From assembly GCA_002402165.1 (NCBI GenBank), contig NVVI01000040.1, forward strand, positions 8,372-27,491: a stretch of DNA of 19,120 nucleotides, in the 5' to 3' direction. The first letter of the stretch is position 1, and each line of letters begins with the position of its first letter. A program made the translations under genes and the position numbers. This DNA is from Flavobacteriales bacterium (GTDB taxonomy: Bacteria > Bacteroidota > Bacteroidia > Flavobacteriales_E > Vicingaceae). Positions 7,642-14,800 of the stretch are shown here, in pieces. The notes under the pieces are model-generated. The model ran no database searches and was not told the DNA's origin. It saw nothing but the letters and a program-made list of their open reading frames with translations.

Positions 7642-8688
7642 TTAGTGAAATCTTGCCGAACTTTTGGTTCCTCCAAAAGGATTTGGATAAACATATCGTA
7701 AAGAGAGTTCAAAACCACCATTTTTCTTGGTCGCATTGTTTAATGAAGAGGTGTTTATGTCATAAGTAAAACCAATTGTATAGTTAGCATATTGAAAAAT
7801 TATGGATGGAATTATTGCGTCATTCCATCTATAATAGAGTCCTAACCCCATAGCCATGCCTTTCTCTCCGGCATATTTATTGGCTTGTTTTAAACGGTAT
7901 AATACATCAGAACCGAACATGATTTCATTAATTGAACCCTGTTGTGAGTAGTATAAATAGGGTGCTGCTGACAATTTTTCATTTATACCAATAATTCCGT
8001 TACCATGCCAAATGTATCTATATTGAAGTTTGTCAGGGGTTAGTCCCTGTGTTTCAATAGATGGTTTGTTAAGGTGGTGAAAAGACAACCCGCTGCTTAA
8101 AAAAATGTCTCTACCAGAAAAGTATTTTTCAGAATTTCTAAACGTCCATATTATTCCAACGGTATAATCTGTTGATCCATAGGAAATTCCTGTAAAATCT
8201 GTTCCTTCGCCAGTAGAAATTGCTTGATTGTATTCATAACCATCAAATTGATTTCCCCAAGTTAAATTATCAATGTTTGCAGATTGTTGAAAATAGCCTC
8301 CTTGAATCCCTGCTCCAAAAGTATTCTTAGCATTTATGTTGATATGGTAGGCTAAACTTAAATTTATTTGTGATGTCTTCATTTCGGAAGCTCCAGCTTT
8401 ATCTTTATAAACAAAAAGGCCACCAGCAAAATATCCAATCTTTTTTCCAGATGAAGATGGTGGTTTAAAATTCATATCGAAGGCTGCCATCATAGTTACA
8501 AAAGGTTCACTTATACTGCCCCATTGAGTTCGATAATTTAATATTCCTCTCATAGTATACTCTGCCCCGGCATTTGCTGGATTCACTAAGAGAGGGGTCA
8601 TGTTGGCTTGCGCTAAGTGAATATCTTGCGATATCACATTGGTAAATATAAATAATGGAAATATGTAAAGAAGTAATTTTATTCTCAT
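7642..8688 (-). CDS. PorP/SprF family type IX secretion outer-membrane protein
   Basis: PorP/SprF proteins are outer-membrane beta-barrels linked to T9SS and gliding motility, often encoded next to the large adhesin they help export or anchor. This 348-aa protein begins with a signal peptide (about 1-20, cleaved near VIS-Q). It continues with the family hallmark QDIHLAQANMTPLLVNPANAG (21-41), where the 'P.L.NPA.AG' pattern is typical, followed by YRTQW (53-57). The rest alternates aromatic and polar residues as expected for beta-strands, and ends in a strand-like segment with NPFGGT. It begins only 7 bases after the adhesin stop, so the two are almost certainly co-transcribed. The gene symbol is left blank because several PorP paralogues usually exist per genome. 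Confidence 0.92.
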   Translation of the reverse strand: MRIKLLLYIFPLFIFTNVISQDIHLAQANMTPLLVNPANAGAEYTMRGILNYRTQWGSISEPFVTMMAAFDMNFKPPSSSGKKIGYFAGGLFVYKDKAGASEMKTSQINLSLAYHININAKNTFGAGIQGGYFQQSANIDNLTWGNQFDGYEYNQAISTGEGTDFTGISYGSTDYTVGIIWTFRNSEKYFSGRDIFLSSGLSFHHLNKPSIETQGLTPDKLQYRYIWHGNGIIGINEKLSAAPYLYYSQQGSINEIMFGSDVLYRLKQANKYAGEKGMAMGLGLYYRWNDAIIPSIIFQYANYTIGFTYDINTSSLNNATKKNGGFELSLRYVYPNPFGGTKSSARFH

Positions 8689-8695
8689 AATGAAA

Positions 8696-11600
8696 TTATT
8701 TAAATAATGTTACGTTACCTTTTAATTCTACTTTCTCACTATTAATCAACGTTGCTTGAACTGTGTAGGTATAAACCCCTGTATTCAAATCACTTCCATT
8801 GTTTGTGCCATCCCAGCATCCACCAATATCATTAGACTCATAAATTAATGTTCCCCACCTTGAGTAAACTCTAAAAAGGACAGTTGCTAAGCAATTACTA
8901 TAAACTTTTAGGCAATCATTTTCGCCATCATTATTTGGAGAAAAAGCATTAGGAACGAATAAATCACCACAAATATCATCTACATAAACAGTAACACAAC
9001 TTGAATTAGTACAATTATTCTCAGTATTTGTAGCACAATAGGTAGTTGTTTCTTCTGGAGTTGCTGTTGGGTTAGCACATGTAACACAAGATAACCCGTC
9101 AGTAGGAGACCAAGTAAAAGGACCGTTTCCTTGAGCAAATATGTTTGCACTTTGTCCTAAAATAATAGAGGTATCACTAAATGCTGAGATAATAGGTAAT
9201 GGAGTAACATTAATATTGTAGCTTATGCTATCAATACATCCTCCAATGTTTACAATTACAGTATAAGTTGTTGTGTCATTTGGCATTACTGTAATAATAG
9301 AAGATGTATCTGAAGTATTCCAGTTATATGAGCCTCCTCCAGTAGCTGTTAATGTGGTTGATTCTCCAAAACATATTGTATTTACACCTAAAATATTAGG
9401 AACAGGTTGAGGTAAAACTGTTACGGTAATTTGGCTAGAATTGGAGCATCCATTAATATCTGTTCCAACAACACTATAGTTTGTTGTTGAGTTTGGAGAT
9501 ACATTTATTACAGGGATAGTATCTGAAGTATTCCAAAGATAAGTTGTTCCTCCAGCAGCAGTTAAAGTTGTGGAAGAGCCGTCACATATTGTAGTATTTC
9601 CAGTAATGTTAACATTAGGTAAAGGGTTAACTTGTATGTTAATATTTGCAGAATCAACACAAGAATTATTACCCGTAACAACAACAGTATAATTAGTGGT
9701 TGAGCTAGGAGCAACAATGATAGAATCTAAATTGCTTCCTGTGTTCCAAGAGTAAGTTCCTCCTCCTGTTGCTAATAAGGTAATGGTTTCTCCATCGCAT
9801 ATTACATTGTTTCCAGTAATATTTGCTATTGGTAGTGGATTAACTGTAATTGAGTAGCTAGTTGTATCAATACAGCCACCTAAATCAACAGTTAAAAAAT
9901 ATGTTGTATCAGCAATAGGGCTCATATTAATGGTTGAGGATGTAGCTCCATTGTTCCATAAATAAGTTCCGCCTCCAGATGCAGTTAATAAAGTAGAATT
10001 ACCTAAACAGATAGAATCATTTCCAGTAATTATAGCTACAGGGTTTGCTAAAACTTGAACAAATATGCTTGTTGTGTCATTACATCCATTGCCATCTAAT
10101 ACCGTAACAGAATATGTGCTGTCTGCAATAGGAGATATACTTATAGAAGGAGTAGTAGCTCCATTATTCCATAGATAAGATGATCCTCCACTTGCAACAA
10201 GGGTTGTAGAATTTCCTTGGCAAATTATTGTTGGGCCTAGTATTAAAGCAACTGGTGAAGCGTTAACTTGTACATTTACGTTAGTAGAATCTGTACAATT
10301 ATTAGCATTTGTTACAACTACATTGTAATTTGTATTTGTTGTAGGAGCAATAACTATTGAATCTAAACTACTCCCTGTATTCCATGAGTAAACTCCTCCG
10401 CCAGTAGCAGTTAATGTTGTCGTGTCACCATTGCAAATGGTAAGATTTCCAGTAATGTTTACTGTTGGCAAAGCATTAACTATTATAGATATGGAATCTT
10501 TAACTGAACAACCAATCGGATCAGAAACTTCATATATAAGGGTGTAATTCCCTACAGTAGAAGATGAGAAAACAGGAGAAACAGCTGATGATGTATTTAA
10601 AAAAGGTTGTCCTGTTCCTGTCCATAAGTGAGTGTAAGGAGGGACTCCTCCAGTAGGGTTTCCGTTTAAATTAATCGTTTCATTTTCGCAAACAATGGTA
10701 TCTGATGCTGTAATATTAGCTGTTGGAATAGGATTTACAGTTATAAGGATATTAGCTGTAGTCAGACTTCCGCATTGACCAGTAACATTAACCGTGTATA
10801 ATGTAGTTTGAGTTGGAGCAACAGGGAGAAAGACGTTATTTCCAGAAGCTCCAGATGGAGTGGAACTCCAACTATATGTAAAAGGTCCAGACCCCGTGGT
10901 TAGAGCTGAAACAGTGGCCGTATCACCAAGGCAAATAGCTTCTTTTGTTGTGACTGCTGTAACAACTTGTATTCCACTAGTTGCAGAGATGGTATAAGAA
11001 CAAACATCACCAGCAAAACCATCTATAACAATATAGTAGGTGTTACCAGGTATTAAGCCAGTAGCTGTAATTGTTTGAGAATTTGTGGTCTCTAAAAATG
11101 GAGACACCGCTGTAAAATTAGTACAATTAGTACCACTAAATATTTGCATTTGCATTCCATTTCCGTTGGAGCAATAATTTACTTGCACAAACAATGTCGC
11201 TGTTGTTGCAGAAGCAACAAATGTTAGCCAACTATTGTTGTCAATTTGCACGGGTGATGTGCCTGTATATCCGGTTCCAAATACACATCCAGGAGTAGGG
11301 TTTAAAGGATCTCCTATGCCACACATATTGCTTGGAGTGTCAATTGTATAAGCACTACTTGTAATCCCACCATATCCATTTAAATCACATATTTGCTGGG
11401 CTGTAGCACAGTCATCATTATCTGGTGTAGAAACACAAATTCCAAATTGGCCATTAGCATCATTATTGTATTCCCACATTCGAATATACATAGTAGTTCC
11501 AGGGGTTAGACCAGTGCTATAGATATAAGGCATTAGAAAAACACCATCATCATCATCACATTCAATTAGTATTGGAGCAGAACAAGGGCCTGAATAAAGA

Positions 11601-12298
11601 GCCATTGCACCATCAGCAAAATCTATAGATAACGTATGGATGTCTAATTCTCCACTAGGGGGAACAACAACAGAGAACCAAACATCACCTCCTAAATACC
11701 CACCTTGAAATGGAGATGATCCACCACAAGCAGAAGGTGTTCCCACTCCAGATCCTGCTGAACCCAAGTTGGTGTAAATATCAAAATTACATGAAGGAGC
11801 AACTGTAGGTAATGGAAATGCGTTGCAAGGAGTATTGTTTGTTGGAGGAGCTAATCCATACACACATACATTAAACGTAGATGTTCCTGAACCACTTCCG
11901 TAATGAAAGACTCTAAAAAAATAGGTGTTTCCATTAATTAGTCCCGTATTTACTAAAACTTCATTACCATTTACTCCATTAACATCTTCACATTGTATAG
12001 CCGATAGTAAACCACAAGTTCCAGAATATAATTCGATAACCGCATCATAACCTATTGAAGGGTCAACGGTAATTGTAGTGCTAGAGCTATTTGCTACAAA
12101 AGAATACCAAACGTCATCATCAGCATTTCCTCCACCAGAACATGACGGTAAAGATTGGGTAGTGTTAGCAGATGTTCCTGCAACATAAGAGCAACTTGTA
12201 AAAGTTGGTGTTATTATTATAGCACCAGAGCAATTGTCATTTTGTGCAAAAAGAATTGAGGTATAACCTAAAAGAAAGAAAATTAAAAGGATTCTCAT
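8696..12298 (-). CDS. Large secreted adhesin-like protein with gliding-motility CHU_C C-terminal domain
   Basis: This is a 1200-aa surface protein exported by T9SS. Residues 1-18 form a signal peptide (LGYTSILFA-Q). Three beta-rich segments related to bacterial pre-peptidase-like domains follow (about 20-150, 155-292, 295-440), with DDVWYSF, GDVWFSV and NNSWLTF motifs and 'G.TYY/F' turns. Two Ig/PKD-like domains lie at 445-522 and 524-607. Six ~70-aa repeats span 608-1031, then a degenerate domain (1035-1107) with paired cysteines. The C-terminal CHU_C domain (1108-1200) has the diagnostic FVPNAFSPNNDGEND and the strand pattern of the T9SS type B sorting signal. The start overlaps the stop of the preceding 110-aa gene (ATGA). 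Likely roles are adhesion or gliding; the sequence shows no enzymatic motif. Confidence 0.92.
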   Translation of the reverse strand: MRILLIFFLLGYTSILFAQNDNCSGAIIITPTFTSCSYVAGTSANTTQSLPSCSGGGNADDDVWYSFVANSSSTTITVDPSIGYDAVIELYSGTCGLLSAIQCEDVNGVNGNEVLVNTGLINGNTYFFRVFHYGSGSGTSTFNVCVYGLAPPTNNTPCNAFPLPTVAPSCNFDIYTNLGSAGSGVGTPSACGGSSPFQGGYLGGDVWFSVVVPPSGELDIHTLSIDFADGAMALYSGPCSAPILIECDDDDGVFLMPYIYSTGLTPGTTMYIRMWEYNNDANGQFGICVSTPDNDDCATAQQICDLNGYGGITSSAYTIDTPSNMCGIGDPLNPTPGCVFGTGYTGTSPVQIDNNSWLTFVASATTATLFVQVNYCSNGNGMQMQIFSGTNCTNFTAVSPFLETTNSQTITATGLIPGNTYYIVIDGFAGDVCSYTISATSGIQVVTAVTTKEAICLGDTATVSALTTGSGPFTYSWSSTPSGASGNNVFLPVAPTQTTLYTVNVTGQCGSLTTANILITVNPIPTANITASDTIVCENETINLNGNPTGGVPPYTHLWTGTGQPFLNTSSAVSPVFSSSTVGNYTLIYEVSDPIGCSVKDSISIIVNALPTVNITGNLTICNGDTTTLTATGGGVYSWNTGSSLDSIVIAPTTNTNYNVVVTNANNCTDSTNVNVQVNASPVALILGPTIICQGNSTTLVASGGSSYLWNNGATTPSISISPIADSTYSVTVLDGNGCNDTTSIFVQVLANPVAIITGNDSICLGNSTLLTASGGGTYLWNNGATSSTINMSPIADTTYFLTVDLGGCIDTTSYSITVNPLPIANITGNNVICDGETITLLATGGGTYSWNTGSNLDSIIVAPSSTTNYTVVVTGNNSCVDSANINIQVNPLPNVNITGNTTICDGSSTTLTAAGGTTYLWNTSDTIPVINVSPNSTTNYSVVGTDINGCSNSSQITVTVLPQPVPNILGVNTICFGESTTLTATGGGSYNWNTSDTSSIITVMPNDTTTYTVIVNIGGCIDSISYNINVTPLPIISAFSDTSIILGQSANIFAQGNGPFTWSPTDGLSCVTCANPTATPEETTTYCATNTENNCTNSSCVTVYVDDICGDLFVPNAFSPNNDGENDCLKVYSNCLATVLFRVYSRWGTLIYESNDIGGCWDGTNNGSDLNTGVYTYTVQATLINSEKVELKGNVTLFK
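9206..10477 (-). repeat. Six tandem ~70-aa Ig-like repeats in the adhesin
   Basis: Residues 608-1031 of the adhesin contain six units, each opening with a NPLP..NITGN-type linker, then an ICxGxxxxLxAxGG core, a YxWNTG or YLWNNG turn, a P..TTxYxV strand and a final CxDS segment. The units start near residues 608, 679, 750, 820, 891 and 961. They vary in sequence and are recognisable as DNA repeats only in short blocks. They probably form a stalk that sets the distance from the cell surface. Confidence 0.8.
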
Positions 12299-12627
12299 TT
12301 TATTTCTTTTTTAGTAAAATTAATTAAGGCGACATTATTTTTATTCAAAATGGCTTTAATTTTCTCTAAGGATAAAACGCCATAAGTTCCTCCTTCTTTT
12401 ACGAGTACAACCATTTTATAATTTAACCAATCTAATTTGCAGGAGTTTACCTCTTTTATTGCTTCAGTTTGAAAAGTTACACTATCTACCTGTTCTTGAA
12501 ACTTTATTTTATTAAGTGTAAAAGTGTACTCGGAGTTTCTTTCAGGGGAGACTTCTTGTGAAAAAGTATTTTTGCTGCAAAAAATAGCAGTAAAACATAA
12601 TATTGTAAATAATATTTTTCTAAGCAT
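12295..12627 (-). CDS. Small exported protein of unknown function ahead of the adhesin
   Basis: This 110-aa protein has a signal peptide (about 1-23, ending TFS-Q) and a mature part of about 87 residues. Residues 48-105 alternate strand-like and helical stretches: SVTFQTEAIKEVNSC, YKMVVLVKEGG, LEKIKAILNKNNVALINFT. The layout resembles the beta-alpha-beta-beta-alpha-beta order of an HMA-like fold but lacks CxxC; C63 is the only cysteine of the mature protein. It is the first gene of the operon, behind a near-consensus promoter, and its stop overlaps the adhesin start by 4 bases. The tight coupling suggests that it helps export, folding or surface attachment of the adhesin. I cannot assign it to a named family. 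Confidence 0.75.
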   Translation of the reverse strand: MLRKILFTILCFTAIFCSKNTFSQEVSPERNSEYTFTLNKIKFQEQVDSVTFQTEAIKEVNSCKLDWLNYKMVVLVKEGGTYGVLSLEKIKAILNKNNVALINFTKKEIK

Positions 12628-12687
12628 AATAACTGTGTTTAATATGCTCTATTGAAATTTACTATGAAGTAAATACAAAAAAGCTTG

Positions 12688-12719
12688 CAAATTTACTGAT
12701 AAATATAATGCAAGTCAAA
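12688..12719 (-). promoter_or_regulatory. Promoter for the 110-aa protein/adhesin/PorP operon
   Basis: On the minus strand TTTG (12719-12716) and TAAATTTG (12695-12688) are 20 bases apart, which is close to the Bacteroidota consensus. The leader to the ATG at 12627 is about 55 bases. The element overlaps an imperfect dyad (CTTGCA at 12684-12689 with TGCAAG at 12709-12714, inner arms ATTTA/TAAAT), which could be an operator. Confidence 0.55.
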
Positions 12720-12757
12720 TATTTTTAATTCTTATAAAAAGGGTTCTCTATAATAAT

Positions 12758-12765
12758 TATATTTG
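12758..12765 (+). promoter_or_regulatory. Promoter -7 element for the cystathionine synthase gene
   Basis: TATATTTG matches TAnnTTTG exactly and lies 18 bases before the ATG at 12784. The leader would be about 12 bases. No -33 element is obvious. It is divergent to the adhesin operon promoter about 40 bases away. Confidence 0.45.
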
Positions 12766-12783
12766 CGGACTAAATAAAATAAG

Positions 12784-13941
12784 ATGAAAAACGAAAAGGA
12801 CATGAAATTTGGAACAAAAGCGATTCATGCAGGGCTAGAGCCAGATCCAGCAACTGGAGCAATAATGACACCTATTTATCAAACATCAACTTATGTTCAA
12901 GATGGCGTTGGTAATCATAAAGGGTATGAATATTCAAGAACATTAAATCCAACAAGACATGCGTTAGAGAAAAATTTAGCAGCAATAGAAAATGGGAAAT
13001 ATGGAGCTTGTTTTGGTTCTGGTTTAGCTGCAATGGATTGTTTGATTAAGACATTAAACCCCGGTGATGAAGTGATTTCTACAGACGATTTGTATGGTGG
13101 CTCTTATCGTATTTTTACTACTATTTTTGAGAAATATGGCATTAAATTTCATTTTGTTTCTATGAGTGATACATCAGAAATTGAGGCTAAAATAAATAAA
13201 AATACTAAGTTGATTTGGGTAGAAACTCCAACTAATCCAATGATGAATATTATAGACATTGAAGCAGTAAGTAAAATAGCTAAGGCTAACAATTGCTTAT
13301 TAGCTGTAGATAATACTTTTGCTACCCCTTATTTACAAACTCCTTTAGATTTAGGTGCAGATGTAGTAATGCATTCCGTTACAAAATACTTAGGAGGTCA
13401 TTCGGATGTGGTAATGGGAGCATTAATATGCAATGATGAGGAATTGGCAAACGAAATTTATAGAATACAAAATAGTAGTGGAGCAGTTTGTGGCCCACAA
13501 GACTCATTTTTAGTGTTACGAGGAATTAAAACGTTGCATTTAAGAGTTCAACGGCATTGTGAAAATGGAAAAGCAATTGCTAATTATTTAAAAAATCATC
13601 CAAAAATTGATAAAGTATTTTGGCCAGGTTTTGAAAACCATCCTAACCATGAAGTAGCAAAAAAGCAAATGCGAGATTTTGGAGGAATGGTTTCGTTTAC
13701 TTTAGTTGGAAATAAATTAGAAGATGCTTTAGCTATGGTAAAAAAAGTAGAGATTTTTGCTTTAGCAGAATCATTAGGAGGAGTGGAATCGTTAATTGGC
13801 CATCCTGCAACCATGACTCATGCTGCAATACCTAAGGAAGAAAGAGAGAGGACAGGAGTGATTGACACGCTAATTAGATTAAGTGTAGGAGTAGAAGATG
13901 TGGAAGATTTAATTGCAGATTTAGAAAAAGGATTAAGCTAA
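12784..13941 (+). CDS. Cystathionine gamma-synthase/gamma-lyase family PLP enzyme
   Basis: This belongs to the Cys/Met-metabolism PLP-dependent family, which forms or cleaves cystathionine in transsulfuration. The PLP lysine is K201 in SVTKYLGGHSD (198-208), the pyridine-nitrogen aspartate is D176 in VDNTFA, and Y50-S51-R52 (YEYSRTLNPTR) provides phosphate and substrate contacts from the neighbouring subunit. G78-S79-G80 (CFGSGLAA) is also conserved. The length of 385 residues is normal. It may start at 12784 or at the second ATG, 12802; family members usually begin MKFxTKxIHxG, which matches residues 7-16, so the second is plausible. Synthase, lyase or homocysteine-forming activity cannot be separated by sequence alone. 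The SDR gene follows after one base, so they form an operon. Confidence 0.92.
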   Translation: MKNEKDMKFGTKAIHAGLEPDPATGAIMTPIYQTSTYVQDGVGNHKGYEYSRTLNPTRHALEKNLAAIENGKYGACFGSGLAAMDCLIKTLNPGDEVISTDDLYGGSYRIFTTIFEKYGIKFHFVSMSDTSEIEAKINKNTKLIWVETPTNPMMNIIDIEAVSKIAKANNCLLAVDNTFATPYLQTPLDLGADVVMHSVTKYLGGHSDVVMGALICNDEELANEIYRIQNSSGAVCGPQDSFLVLRGIKTLHLRVQRHCENGKAIANYLKNHPKIDKVFWPGFENHPNHEVAKKQMRDFGGMVSFTLVGNKLEDALAMVKKVEIFALAESLGGVESLIGHPATMTHAAIPKEERERTGVIDTLIRLSVGVEDVEDLIADLEKGLS

Positions 13942-13942
13942 A

Positions 13943-14665
13943 ATGAATTACTATTTCATAACAGGATCGAGCAAAGGACTTGGTAAATCTTTAACGGAAT
14001 TGTTGTTAGAAGATGAGAATAATTTTGTTTATGGTATTGCAAGAACTAGTTCTATTAAACATGAAAGGTACATTCATACGAACATGGATTTAAGTAATTT
14101 AGATGAAGTAGAGAATTATTTATTTCCAGAACTTAATAATGTTAATCGTATTATTTTAGTGAATAATGCTGGGATGGTTGGCGATGTGAATAGAGTGGGA
14201 AAAATTGATAATAAAAAAATCATAGATTGTTATAATTTAAATTTAATCTCTCCTGTTATTTTGATTAATAATTTTATATCAAAATACACTAGTTTAAGTT
14301 GTGAGAAAATGGTGCTTAATATAAGTTCTGGTGCAGGAAGAACTCCTATAGATGGATGGAATGTGTATTGTTCTACTAAAGCAGGAATTGATATGTTTAG
14401 CCAAGTGTTAAAAGAAGAGGCAAAGATTGATAATTCTAATGTAACTGTGTTAAGCTTAGCTCCAGGAATAATTGACACTGATATGCAAGTTCAAATTAGA
14501 GAGGCAAAAGAATCAGCTTTTTCAAGTATTGAAAAATTTATTGAGTATAAAAAAGATGGAGATTTAACACTTCCAGATGTAACAGCAAAACAAGTTTATC
14601 GCTTTATTACCGAAAAAGATCTTTCAACTAATGTGCTTTGTTCTGTTAGAGATTTATCAGAATAA
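13943..14665 (+). CDS. Short-chain dehydrogenase/reductase (sepiapterin/benzil reductase-like)
   Basis: This 240-aa protein is a classical SDR NAD(P)-dependent oxidoreductase. The Rossmann cofactor motif TGSSKGLG (7-14) is followed by NNAG (74-77), the catalytic serine region NISSGAGR (S128/S129), and the Y142-x3-K146 pair (YCSTK). PGIIDTDM (about 174-181) lies in the substrate loop. The overall pattern, with no arginine-rich extension and a short C-terminus, is close to the bacterial benzil reductase/sepiapterin reductase group, which reduce small dicarbonyl compounds. The substrate is not deducible. The ATG follows the cystathionine enzyme's TAA after one base, and no promoter lies between them. 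Confidence 0.9.
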   Translation: MNYYFITGSSKGLGKSLTELLLEDENNFVYGIARTSSIKHERYIHTNMDLSNLDEVENYLFPELNNVNRIILVNNAGMVGDVNRVGKIDNKKIIDCYNLNLISPVILINNFISKYTSLSCEKMVLNISSGAGRTPIDGWNVYCSTKAGIDMFSQVLKEEAKIDNSNVTVLSLAPGIIDTDMQVQIREAKESAFSSIEKFIEYKKDGDLTLPDVTAKQVYRFITEKDLSTNVLCSVRDLSE

Positions 14666-14737
14666 TCCCATATTGTCCGCTTAGAGATAAAAACAACCGT
14701 TGCTCAAGTTTTCTGCAATCAAACAGTTAAATTTTAT

Positions 14738-14745
14738 TAAATTTG
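14738..14745 (+). promoter_or_regulatory. Promoter -7 element for metalloprotease 1
   Basis: TAAATTTG is an exact TAnnTTTG match 55 bases before the ATG at 14801. It lies in a 15-base stretch, TTTTATTAAATTTGA (14732-14746), that recurs exactly ahead of metalloprotease 2. The leader contains a small hairpin, TTCAG/CTGAA (14752-14767). Confidence 0.5.
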
Positions 14746-14800
14746 ATACCGTTCAGTTTATTCTGAATAATTGTACAAGAACTAATTAAATCGAAATTTT

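Noticed and set aside
9206..10477. CRISPR-like array because of regular spacing
   Set aside because: The spacing is about 210 bases, the reading frame is continuous and the units are protein repeats.
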